From Mugil cephalus (lineage: Eukaryota > Chordata > Actinopteri > Mugiliformes > Mugilidae): DNA of 64,000 nucleotides. Below the pieces are notes generated by a model. It did no database searches. It was given only the letters and a program-made list of their open reading frames with translations, and had not been told where the DNA came from. The DNA lies in the NCBI RefSeq assembly GCF_022458985.1, contig NC_061777.1:14101668-14165667 (forward strand). The letters run 5' to 3'. Shown in pieces: positions 37,661-64,000 of the stretch (position 1 is the first letter of the stretch; each line of letters starts with the position of its first letter). A program made the translations under genes and the position numbers.

Positions 37661-37668
37661 GCGCCAAA
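37661..37668 (+). promoter_or_regulatory. E2F site upstream of pole
   Basis: GCGCCAAA matches the E2F consensus, 165 bp before the pole start codon and beside a near-palindrome CCCGCGATATCTGCGGG (37641-37657). E2F control is expected for an S-phase replication gene. Function is inferred from motif and position. Confidence 0.5.
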
Positions 37669-37832
37669 TTAAGAAAACACAGCCCGTGTCAGTGTCAGTG
37701 ACAGAAAGAAACTAGACGATAAACCTGCGAAACACTGTCAAATGCAGCTCTACTTGTATATTTCTTAGAACCCAGGGGGAGTTAGGTGTTAGGTTTTCTC
37801 ACAGTGCTGTAGCCGGAACACGGAGATAGAAG

Positions 37833-53675
<15,843 letters not shown>

Positions 53676-55787
53676 ATGAAACCTCGGCTGCAGCTGCGGA
53701 AACTCAAAATTAAAGTGTCAGTGCTGAAACTTTCACATTGACGCACATCATCAGCCTTTGGACTTCTCTGTGACACTGTTTCTGTGCCGTGTAATCGGGC
53801 GTGCTCTGTAGATATGTTTTACTCTCGCATTGCATCCATGTCTGTGTATGAATTTCAGATTTTCACTTGTAATAAATATTTTCTTCCAAACCGTGAGTCT
53901 GTTTCTTATCTCTTCTCAGTAATTTTTTTTAGTGCGTCAGGATCTGTCCAGCGACCCTCAACCTTTTACAAAAAATGAATGAATGAATTTCTCAGTGCTG
54001 TAGTTGGCGTGCAGTGTCAACATGAAGTAAAAAGCAGACAGTCAGCGTCCTGTTAGCCATCAACTGTGGGGACTTTCTCTAATCAGCAGTCACATTGTCT
54101 CCTCCTCACTGAGCTGCTACTGTGTCTCATGTGGCGTCTCCACAGCATTGACTTAAACTCTGATGCGTGTCTTGGACCGTGAAGATGATTGTGGCAATGT
54201 CATGTTTTTATGTTTTAGGAATTACTGAGCAAATCAAATCTTTAAGACGTCATCTGCATTTTTAATGCAACCTCAAAATTCGTAGTGTAATAATTTTCTT
54301 TATTTCAGACCCACAGGGAACAAATCACAATAAAAACACAACAGAGAGAGGAGGGGAGGAAAAAACGCACAAAAGGAAGATACAAAGCCTTCCATAATGT
54401 TCAGTGTCTACCACACAGACATGTACAGACATGGAAGAAAATCTGACAGAACTGCGTACTGGACCAACCAAAACAGTGAAAGTCGTTTTCTGACCCACAA
54501 CAGAAGTGTGATAATATGAAAAGATTTCTGGCTGCTTGACAATTAGATTTTTCCTGTAATAACAATATAGTTAAAAAAAAAAAAAAAAAAATCTTACACG
54601 AGTCGGTGAATTTGTGGTTAGTAATTACTGTGGCTAAGTCTGGATCATAGTCCTCTTGACCCATGTGGTTCCATTACTTAAACCCCGCTGCACACACACA
54701 GATGACTCACTTTGCCTGCTCATGGGTGTGTCCCAGACATCTAATCACATTTCAGGTTGAACTGAGGCACAATTAGATTGGCTTACTTAGAGGTTCTTGC
54801 CGACACCTGCTGTACATTTACAGTAGGATGCTGAAAGAGGGAATGAGAGCACCATCACTTCAGCACATGTTAAATATCCACTACCATGAAATCAATTAAC
54901 AATCCACTTGTAAAATTTTGTCACAAAAATGCTTTTTCCAAACTGACAGGAGTCTGTCCATTGTGCATCTCTTGATTGTGGCAGATATTGATCCATAAGA
55001 CTTCAGTCTTCAGTCATTTTTTTTTTTTTTTTTTTTACCACTGACATTTGTATTGCTCTCAGGCCTCGGGATGGATTCACACTTTGCCATTATCTTGTTA
55101 GAGGAACCATTTTATGGGAAATGTCTGCGTTATTGGATTACTGCTCATTGTTCTCCTGGTGCGCAGTTTCCCTCTCAGTCTGCTGTTCACGTCAGGTCAA
55201 AAGATGAAAGTGAAATGAATCCGAATATTCTTCAAACACAGCAGGCTGTTTTATCCTTATAACAGCTAACGTCAGAGATATTTAATGTTATTTTGTGTCC
55301 AAGAAATATGTTGTAGGAATGCTAACGTCTGAAACACAAGGCAATAAAGCATATTTATTGATGGATTGACTGCCTGTAATACATGGATATATGGTAGGTT
55401 GTATGGTTTATAAGTCTGCTCTTCATGACAGTGTACATTTTTTTGTTGTATATATATATAAAGAAAATAAACACATTCTCTAATGCTATTGTACATGGTA
55501 TATTTAGTCAGATCAAGTTGGAGTTTATTCCACTTGTGAACAGTTGAGGTCCATCAGTTTTTGAGGAGATATATGAACTGAATTTGTGAGACAGAAACAC
55601 AGAGAGACAACCATCTCTCAGGAAGATGCCCATGAGGATGACGTTCTTGATTAATTTATCCCACTTTACAACAACCTGATGTCAGTGTCAGTCAGTGAGC
55701 TGCTGCAGACGCCTCAGAAGCGGTTGCTGTTGCTAGAGGAGAGTCGTCGCGCTTGGCCAGAGAGGACTGAGGCAACCTGCGATGGCA
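53676..55787. other. Convergent 3' region of pole and p2rx2
   Basis: No coding sequence. The pole polyadenylation signal is probably AATAAA at 53871-53876, 196 nt after the stop. For p2rx2, minus-strand AATAAA at 55524-55529 (TTTATT on plus) lies about 260 nt after its stop. Poly-A/T tracts sit near 54573-54590 and 55018-55036. Nothing else is recognised. Confidence 0.5.
53871..53876 (+). terminator. pole: pole polyadenylation signal
   Basis: Canonical AATAAA following a T-rich stretch, 196 nt after the stop codon; the first good signal downstream. Confidence 0.6.
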
Positions 55788-58700
55788 TCACAGCGGCACA
55801 CCGTCTGACAGGTCCGAATGGTTTGAGCCATAGCTGTTGATGAAGCTGAGCTCAGTGGAAATGGATACTGCGGGCGCCTTGATCACCTGTGGTACACAAA
55901 ATACACTTCACTTAGAGAAGTAAACTACAGGAGATATCAATGAGGGCATCAACATCTCTCAATGTCTGTATGGTGTTTCAGGATAAGTTGGAAGCCAAAG
56001 TTTTTTTTTGACACAGTGGTGCATAGACAAGGGAAAGGTGGGGACTAAGAATGCTTTCAAAAATATAAATGATGATTGTTTATTTTACAAAATGTAAAGT
56101 GTGTGAACAAAAAAAAAAAAAAAGAAATGTGAGCCACATTTGGTGTTACTACCCTTTGCCCTCAAACCAGCATCAATCCTTTTAGGTAAACTTGCACAAA
56201 GTCAGAGATTTTGTAGGATCACAGACAGTACGCCCATCTACTCCGGAGAAGTCTGGCTAGTGGTCTTCATGGAATAGTTGCGGCCAAAAATCCGTCTAAC
56301 ATGGAAACAAAACCAAGCAACTCAACTATGTACGAAAACATAGGTACTGGGGTACAGAAAAATGTCTGCAGGTGCTCTGGACTGATGCAGTTTGTTCACC
56401 GAATGGCTGGAGAGCGCTACAATAATGAGTGTCTGCAGGCAACAGTGAAGCATGGTGGAGGTTCCTTGAAAGTTTGGGGATTTGGTCAGGATTGTCCTCA
56501 TTGCAGAGAAATACAGGCAGATACTTATCCATCATCAATGCCATCAGGAAGGCGTATGATTGGCCCCAGATTTATTCTGCAGTGTGACCAAGACCCCAAA
56601 CATACAGCCAAGGTCATTGAGAACTATCTCCAGCGTGAAGAAGAGCACAAGTCCTGGATGTGATGGCGTGGCCCCCACAGAGCCCCGATCTCAAAATCAT
56701 TGAGTGTGTCTGGGTTGACATGAAGAGACAAAAGGATTTGAGGAAGCCTACATCCACAGAAGATCTGTGGTGAGTTCTCCAAGATGTTTGGGACAACCTA
56801 CCAGCTGAGTTCCTTCAAAAAGTGTGTGCAAGTACCTAGAAAAAACTGGTGCTGTGTTGAGGGCAAAGGGTGGTCACATCAAACATTGATTTAATTTAGA
56901 TTTCTCTTCTAATCATTCACTGCCTTTTGTTAATTGATGAAAATAAACTATTAAAACTTCCATTTTTAAAAGCATTCTTAGTTTACAGCATTTTTTCAAA
57001 CCTGCCTAAAACGTTTGCACAGTACTGTATGTATACTGAAAATAGATACAATACTATACTACTGTACATCAGAGGTCAGTAGCTCAAAATGTCCCTGAAC
57101 ACAGAGGAGAGAGGAGCTCATAGTGTGTATTCATTCCCCAGTTCAATATCCTGTTAACATGCATTAGCTCTCCTGTGTTGTTATTGCTTGTGACAGCTTT
57201 AAGTGTTGTTAGTTAACCTCTTTTTAGGTTGTGTTGATACTCATATTATGAGTATATAACCATATTATATCATTTACACAGCTGGAGAGCTTGTTTTTCC
57301 AATTTTCCCTTAAGTGCTATGACGAGCTGGGAAACATAAGAACGACTGATGACTAAGCTTTTCACTCACCTCGTCAAACTTTCTAATGCTGTAAACTTCG
57401 TTCTTGTCGATAAATGTCAGCATGATCCAGTCACAGATAATGGAGCACTAGAGGAGACGACATGAAGAAGAAGAAGACAGTTAGCTGTCACTTCACAGTC
57501 ATAAGACAAAAAAAAAGGAATGAAATAATTACTCACAATCCCAACTGAAGTCAGAGCAGTGACTGTGCTGATGATGGTTGGAATGGGACTAAATTTACCA
57601 GCCTGCGTTAAAATGACATGCAGCAATGTAATGACATCATCACAATAAACAGGAAATACAGTGTAGAGATGATGTATAATCCACTTACATGTCCATGGAC
57701 TATGATATCTAGACGGATGCCAATGGCCTTGATTAGCGTCCGGGACTCGACCCCATCCTTCCTGTAATATTTAGCAAACCTGGACACAGAAATCACATCT
57801 TAAAACAGATAAACTTGCCACAAGACAAAGTGAAATCAGACTCACAGTGTAAAAGTCAGTGTCAGGTGTTCTACCTAACCTGTAGTAGTAACCATAGTTG
57901 GTCAGATCCTTTCGGAGGTCAAGACGGCGGAATGAATATGTAGGTTTACAGTATGAAGGATCGAGGTCCAGGTTACAATCCCAGTTGATGAACACCCCTA
58001 TCACTCCTCCCTGAGCACAAACAACATGATTATATCTGAAGCAATAATATTCAGTTTTTACACACCTGCATGCCATTATCAAAACAGAACAGATTGATTT
58101 AATTACAGATACAGGTCAGAGAGAATGCAAAACAATATACTGGATTATCTCATCATCATTTCATATTTGCCTCTCAAACGAGAATTTTTAATAAACCATT
58201 TCTGTACTTTAGGTAGTGAAGTTACGTAGTGTTTGAGATGGATGATGTCAGCATGATTATTAGCTAATTTAATTCAGACATTCATAAAGATGTTCAAAGG
58301 TATAACACACCAAGGAACAGATTTATTGAAACTGATTAAGGATGGAGAGAATGTGCTAAAAGAATAAAGGGATATTTGAATAATTGTTATAGACCATCAG
58401 ATTAAGAATTAAAATTGAATAATGGTGCACCACAAGATCCAATAATAAAAACTGGCTTTTAAAAGACGCTTAATGGCTACAGATAATAAACAAGTTGAAG
58501 CTTCTATAGGAAAACCCCAAACTAATCTTCAAAGTTACATCTCTAAACACAAGATAAAGAAGATGAAAACACAACTACCAAAGCCAAATAATGAAATACG
58601 CTGTGTGGTGTCCCACATGGGTCTATACTAGGAACACTTTTAATGTATTTCTCTATTAATAATCTACTTTCTATATGTCTTAGTGTGATGAATCAGCCAC

Positions 58701-61345
58701 ATGCTGATGTCACTGTGATTTGTAGCGGCACAAAACAGAAAACTGCTTCCTCCGCTAATTCAGGGCCAAACCAACCACATCTAAAAAAATATATGTTCCT
58801 CTCAAAATGTCTTGCATTGTTCCTAAGTCAGTCAGTGTGATGGTATTAGTGTAAACGTGACAAGTTGTGATACAAATCCTTTTCTTTTATGGAAATACCA
58901 GAGAGTTAGTTTTAATTGAAGTAACCTTTCATGTCATGTCAAAAACCCTTTCCTATTATTTCCACTAACCTGCAGTAGTGTATCTACATGTTAATGATGT
59001 GTACTATTAACTTAACATATGTCATATATATTTTTTATTCTGGCTTTTTTTTCTTTCTTATTTTTGTTAATCAATTAGTACTGTCCCTGTTAAATAAATA
59101 AGGAAAATGTACATTTACTAGTCATCATTAGACACAGCATTGACACATTTTGCATTGCAGGCCTCACATACTCACAGTCCTGCAGAGCTCGCTGAAATTT
59201 TCCCTTGCTTGTGCTGCAATGTAGCCCAGGCTGAAGTTTGGGCAGTAGGGCTCTTTCTCCTTATCATAGTTACACTTATTGAGGTATCTCTTAACTTCAC
59301 GCTTGGTTGAAGCATCCTTTATATTTCCCCTGTCAAAGAAAATACCATAGTGTTCTTATGAATAGTTGCAACTCAAACTTTCAGAGGCACTGTGCGTGAA
59401 GATAGTTTACCTTAACACTTTAAATTTGGGGAAGTGGATAGAGTTCCTGATGAACACTGTGAAGTTGATGGCTTCCACTAATGGCGGCTCTCTGCAGAAG
59501 ACAACCAATGACAAAACAGTTCATTAAAGTGACCTCGGTTTCAGGAGCTGATTTCAGTTAAATGCTGCTTTGTCGATTTTTCAAACAAAATGTTAGAGTG
59601 AGATCGGTAACTAACCAAGTAATAACATGTAATTCAAAATGTATTTGTGGTCATTATTTTTATTTATCTCCAGTTCACACCCTTATTCAACCTAAACACA
59701 TCAAAGGAGGTGGAGAAACATTAGACCCTGGGAAAAATAAATATACTGCCACTGCTAAATGTCGACGCACTTCTAATCCATTACCACTGTTTTGTGTATT
59801 TTATTGCATGCATAACATATTTGCATTTATGCATGTCATTTGAGACATTGTATGGATTACAGGATGATACAGTAAGACAGGATGATCCAAATAAACCTGA
59901 CTTCATCAACCGAACCATTCACGATTATGTGCCACCTGTCTTACCGTACTACAGCATACTCCTCAATGGGACACCAGCTTTGGATCTCACATGTTTTGAA
60001 AGTGTAGTTGTAGTACTGAACACATCTCCCGGTCCGTTTGCCTGTACAAAACAGTTTCAAATAGCTGAAAAACTGTGGCAATTACAAGCCATTAAGGAAA
60101 AATATGCGAGAAGTAAAATAAATAAATAAATTACCATGGCCATCAAAGTCAACCTCCCCTTCAACACAGTCAGAGTCTTTTGTGCAGTTTGCATTGGCAA
60201 CTTCAAAATGCTAAATAACGCACATAAGATGAGAAGATAAATATGTCTGAGAAACTGATTTATCAACTGACTTATCAAACAGTGTCTTCCTACATAATCT
60301 CTCACCTCAGCGCAGGTGCCTTGCTTCTGATCATATGTGAATTCTCTTCTCAGTAATGTACTGATCACGTCGCCACCCTAAAAATGATATGCCAGAAACA
60401 CTCATAAAGAAACAATGGTCCTGACAGAGTGTGGAACATGAAAATACGTTGCTGTGACACTTGTTCTGAATTCACCTCTGATGGTCGAGCATACTCCGCG
60501 GTGTCCAGGATATCATCTCCGTGAGCTGCTGTGCCTTTCATAAGCGTGTAAACAGAGCTCTCTGGACGGGTTTCACTCTCTTGGTACGCTTTCTGACTAA
60601 TAAAGACGTACCTTCAAGATGATAGAATAGACAAGGGTGATATCTCATTTTCTGCCATGATGTCAAGTGTTAGTGGAGGAATCATGTTACACAGGATCTT
60701 TTCGGCCCTCTTTGCTGAAAACAAAAAAAAAGATGACGCACTATCCAAGGGTTTGAAACAAAGACTAAAGAATGAGTCAAATGTGAAAAACTTAACCAAT
60801 AAAAATGTTGATAAATTAAAAGGTCTGGCTGGAAAGGAAAGTTCAATCAGACTTCTGTCATCAGTTTTTCCCCCATCACTTATGCTGTTCATTTGTCTGT
60901 GGTTAATTTCAAATGGATGCATTTCCTGTGCAAAGGTCTACAATTTATGGGTTTGCAAATTTACAGCTGCGATGCATTCTTTCTATCTCTTTTGTACACA
61001 GAACGACATAACACTGCAGTTGCTACCAAAAAAACATTTCAACAATAACATTATATTTCGATCAGACATAAAAAATTAAAGGAGCTTTTGAAAATAAACT
61101 GGCCTTTTTGCTAATTTGTCATATTATTCACTTTTCCACATGCAGTGGACATGCAAATACACAAACAATGATTCTTACCAGATGAAATAGGTGATAACAA
61201 GGAACTGAACGCCCCTGTAAATGACTCCAAGAGTTCTGTTTTTAACCACCATCACCTTCGGGGTCTCATAGTCCCAGAACGAGTGAAAATAATCTTTTAT
61301 AAAGCCACAAAGACCTGTGATGAATGTATGAAATGTTTCAGCCAT
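55788..61345 (-). CDS. p2rx2: P2X purinoceptor 2 (ATP-gated cation channel subunit)
   Basis: Trimeric ligand-gated channel subunit. Exons in transcript order: 61345-61179, 60611-60476, 60377-60306, 60210-60135, 60041-59945, 59491-59411, 59329-59176, 58010-57880, 57779-57689, 57602-57537, 57447-57370, 55886-55788; 1248 nt, 415 aa. P2X2 identity rests on [21 protein letters not shown]1 running into [14 protein letters not shown], and the pole neighbour, as in human. All ten ectodomain cysteines are present, as are the N-terminal YxTP motif and the post-TM2 YSIRK (YxxxK) motif. ATP-site residues T193, R305 and K322 remain, but the first lysine of TKVKG is L79 (TLMKG) and the NFR motif reads YYR (303-305). 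The WDVxDYV block has decayed to LDTAEYA. The tail after FDE is short, 32 residues ending in GVPL. The start codon gives the right distance to TM1. Confidence 0.92.
56012..57029 (+). mobile_element. Decayed Tc1/mariner transposon in the last p2rx2 intron
   Basis: Inverted ends: 'aagaatgctttcaaaaat' at left (from about 56048) and 'tttttaaaagcattctta' at right (near 56963), with outer CAGT-GTGCA homologies at 56014 and 57014-57028. Inside are broken Tc1 transposase pieces: [28 protein letters not shown] (second catalytic D region), then in another frame WPPQSPDL(K)IIECVW (third acidic residue region). Frameshifts and stops make it inactive. It accounts for most of this intron's length. Confidence 0.85.
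58600..58745 (+). mobile_element. LINE reverse-transcriptase fragment in p2rx2 intron 7
   Basis: One frame reads [20 protein letters not shown], the same motif as the pole intron 12 fragment. About 90 bp on, HADVTVIC is a decayed form of the catalytic YADDT box. Inactive and antisense to p2rx2. Confidence 0.65.
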
Positions 61346-62113
61346 ATCTTCAAATGTCCTTGTGCAGCCTATTTCTGTTTTCTATCAGTCCACCAGTCCG
61401 GCTAGCTTTATAATTCTCTCATTATTTCTCCTTCTCAGTCTCCGCTCCTGCCCAGTGTCAGCCTGCATCTCTGTCAAGCATCTCTAGATCCACAGTGAGG
61501 GAGAAAACAAGGGGGTGTGGTCCAGATGAGGCTGAACCATGCACACTGTCTGATGTATTATAATCAATTTATTAAAATAGTTCTGACAATGAATTGTTAC
61601 TATTGGTTCAGACTAAGAAATCAAAATTGATCAGTCATAAGCATTTTAGCTTTCAATAGTTTAAAAATTAAAATTAATTTTGAAGTATAAGAGATTACAG
61701 CAGTGTCATTCTACTAAGTGAGGACGTTTTTTGTGCTTGCTGGTTCACCGTTCACTGGAAATTCAGCAGCTTCTTCTTAACTTTTCATACTGCCACCCAT
61801 GAGTGCATACAGAAAAGCTAATGTAGCTTAACGCCACACTGTGTACCTCATGGCATGTATATTAATAAACAGGAAAATGACAGTGTTTAATGAGAAATAC
61901 GACGCAATAATCTCTGTTTATCCGCCTGTCTTTTCCGTGCAGGCGAAGAATCGGCCAACCCTTGGGTCCCGGCTGCAGCTCGCACCGCCTCCTCTGCGCA
62001 TGTCAAACGACACGTGCGTCGGCTCTGTGTGTTGTGTACTGCTATACTGCGACTCAATTTGTAGACAATTTGATTTTTCTAAGCTCCTGTGGAGTTTCAC
62101 AAATAGTTCGTAA
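61346..62113. promoter_or_regulatory. Shared upstream region of p2rx2 and pes
   Basis: About 770 bp separates the two divergent start codons, so both promoters and leaders lie here. The pes side (from about 61930) is GC-rich and TATA-less, as expected for a housekeeping ribosome-biogenesis gene, and contains a CACGTG E-box. The p2rx2 side is AT-rich with no motif I would defend. Confidence 0.55.
62011..62016. promoter_or_regulatory. CACGTG E-box upstream of pes
   Basis: Canonical Myc/Max (or USF) hexamer, 98 bp before the pes start codon, in the context GACACGTGCGTC. Ribosome-biogenesis genes are classic Myc targets; binding here is inferred. Confidence 0.45.
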
Positions 62114-64000
62114 ATGGGAGGCATTCAAAAGAAAAAGGTAGGAGTTGACGTTTCGCTAATATAAGACACGTTAATACCGACATCAGACTGGCTGTATAGG
62201 TAGCTAACGGAGCTAGCTAAAGTTTGTTTTTCCTCACCAGCTACTGGGAGCAGATTAGGATGTGAAGTTGATAACTTAACTTTTGATAACTTGACGGTTT
62301 GTGTAATCTGATGGTCTGTTGTTGTTTTATAGTTTGAGCGGGGTTCTGCCACCAACTACATCACCAGAAACCGAGCTCGCAAGAAGTTGCAGCTGAGCCT
62401 CCCAGACTTCAGGTAACTTAACGTCACGGGACTAGTTGTGATATAATTCCAGTCTTGCATCTGGTGCATATTATTAAATCACAACGTGTTTACGATGTGT
62501 GTCATACGGTTGTACACACATCTACTATAACTTTAGACCATAACAACGTCTACACACATGGCTGTGGTCTAAAGTTATGTCTGAACCATTCAGATCTTGG
62601 TCACGTTGGTGACTATACTCTGGATTATTTGAAGCAAACTAAGAGATATCCCTTTTATTTTGTCGATTCCATTCACGCCCTAATGTAGTAAAACGCAAAC
62701 TGCTGCCTCTCCACACAGTTCCCCTAATTAAACCTATTGACTGTTGTTGAGAGGCGCACATGCGACACAGTGCAGTCCATCCTGGACAACATCAGACACC
62801 CCCTTCATGACATCCTGGAAGGGCAGTGAAGCAGCAATAGTGGGAGATTTCTCTCACTACGCTGCAGGACTGAGAGATTCAGCAGGTTGTCCCCACAGCC
62901 ATCAGACGCCGCTGTTTATGCTTAAATAATGCTTAAATACTCACTTGTAAAATTGTAAATTGGTCAACTGTACATGGTTTTACATGTTATTTAGTCTTAT
63001 ACATATTTCCAGTCTTCCTTCTCCTTTTGCACTGTTGATTTTGTTGGTGTGTTCGTTGATGTCTGTGTATGTTTGTGTACAAGCTACTGGACACTCGAAT
63101 TTCCCCCAGGGGATGAATAAAGTATTTTTCTATTCTATTCTAAACACTTAATTTTTTCCAAGTGGAGTGTAAAGATTGAAACAGTGAGTTTAGTAGCTCA
63201 AAAATAAAGGCACTCACATTAATATACTGTAAGTTCAGTAAACAGTCTTAATTTATTGTTAATATATAATTAGATGTTTTATTTCATCTTTTGTGTTGTA
63301 ATGAATCAGTCAATAGTTATCTTTTGGTATTAAATAAGAACATTAAGTATCAGAAGTCTGTTGTTAGTTTCCAGACTGCACTTCTCAACTCCTGTATCTG
63401 CTCCTAAGCTCAGAAAATATTGAGATTTTTTTTGTTGGTGTCCAGCTGACAAGGCCGCTTAGAAAACAACCATGTTGTAAACAAATTATTTCTGGCCATC
63501 TCTGATTTTCAGGCGACTGTGCATCCTTAAAGGCATCTATCCCCATGAGCCAAAGCACAAGAAGAAGGTGAACAAGGGCTCCACAGCCCCGAGGACCTTC
63601 TACCTGCTCAAAGACATCCGCTTTCTGCTCCACGAGCCAATTGTCGCCAAGTTCAGAGACTACAAGGTATTTTAAATAGTAGCCTAAATCAGTTGTCTCT
63701 TTAGGAAAGTTGTTTTAAATAGTTCATTCCCATTTATTAATAAGCTGGTATCCCCTTTACAAAACACGATTTAGATCAGGCATTTCTATCAATTAAATTG
63801 TGTAAAATTGTTCCCTCTTTAACAATATCTTTCTGATCGTATTTTACTGAAATTATCTTCACTAATGCTGTAACAGATGAATAAAAGCATATTGTGCTTT
63901 ATTTTAACAGATATTTGTACGCAGACTTAAAAAAGCATATGGTAAAACAGAGTGGTCTGCAGTGCAAAGGCTGAAAGAGAACAAGCCGACCTATAAATTG
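62114..64000 (+). CDS. pes: Pescadillo homolog, 5' part (runs off the window)
   Basis: Nucleolar protein of the PeBoW (PES1-BOP1-WDR12) complex needed for 28S/5.8S maturation and 60S assembly. Exons seen: 62114-62137, 62333-62412, 63513-63666, and 63911 to the edge at 64000; the first 116 residues. The start [17 protein letters not shown] matches the family start, followed by [39 protein letters not shown] and, at the edge, [20 protein letters not shown]. This is the conserved N-terminal Pescadillo domain; the BRCT domain lies beyond the window. Exon 1 encodes only eight residues. Intron 2 (1.1 kb) carries a LINE 3' end. Confidence 0.95.
62740..63145 (+). mobile_element. Truncated LINE 3' end in pes intron 2
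   Basis: 'tccatcctggacaacatcag' and 'ccccacagccatcagacgcc' encode typical C-terminal LINE residues ([20 protein letters not shown]). They are followed by 'gaatttcccccaggggatga' and an 'ataaagtatttttctattct' tail with TTCTA-type repeats. This is the usual 5'-truncated fish non-LTR retrotransposon end; inactive. Confidence 0.7.

Larger units (their letters stand above)
34920..37832. other. Head-to-head interval between acacb and pole
   Basis: No coding exon. The acacb start exon is preceded by an acceptor (CTTGTTGCAG, exon from 34919), so its leader exon lies upstream; a GTGAGT donor on the minus strand at 36607-36612 fits. An AGATA pentamer array sits at 37203-37266. The last 200 bp before the pole start codon are GC-rich with an E2F motif. 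The rest shows nothing recognisable. Confidence 0.5.

Noticed and set aside
56301-56663. 120-aa frame as a host gene
   Set aside because: It contains Tc1 transposase motifs, breaks off mid-domain, and is bracketed by inverted ends.

Overview
The window is nuclear DNA from a ray-finned fish, most likely an acanthomorph/percomorph teleost. Evidence is multi-exon genes with small GT-AG introns, vertebrate protein families, and decayed Tc1, PIF/Harbinger, LINE and SINE-like repeats typical of fish. I recognise five protein-coding genes. Four are complete at the coding level and the fifth is cut by the right edge. Splice sites were placed by hand; every junction keeps reading frame and the summed coding lengths are multiples of three.

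Layout: (1) 1-9.5 kb is gene-free upstream sequence with a few old repeats and some AT-rich blocks that look like enhancers. (2) 10.5-15.3 kb, plus strand: foxn4, a forkhead transcription factor of retinal and spinal progenitors (9 coding exons, 515 aa). (3) 16.9-34.9 kb, minus strand: acacb, acetyl-CoA carboxylase 2 (52 constitutive coding exons, 2418 aa), tail-to-tail with foxn4. It has an optional 24-nt microexon and an apparent second promoter with a short alternative first exon. (4) 37.8-53.7 kb, plus strand: pole, the DNA polymerase epsilon catalytic subunit (48 coding exons, 2293 aa), head-to-head with acacb. (5) 55.8-61.3 kb, minus strand: p2rx2, a P2X receptor subunit (12 exons, 415 aa), tail-to-tail with pole, with unusual changes in its ATP site. 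(6) 62.1 kb to the edge, plus strand: the first four exons of pes (pescadillo), head-to-head with p2rx2 across about 770 bp.

The genes do not form one pathway: neural transcription factor, malonyl-CoA synthesis, leading-strand replication, ATP-gated channel, 60S ribosome biogenesis. Both convergent pairs (foxn4/acacb and pole/p2rx2) match human chromosome 12 pairs, but in human the two pairs lie far apart and PES1 is on chromosome 22.

I see no CRISPR array, operon or undescribed multi-gene system. The observations worth following are the two alternative-exon signals in acacb, a changed AMPK site there, lost ATP-contact residues in p2rx2, three GC-AG introns, and a Harbinger-type element 16 nt from a pole splice donor.
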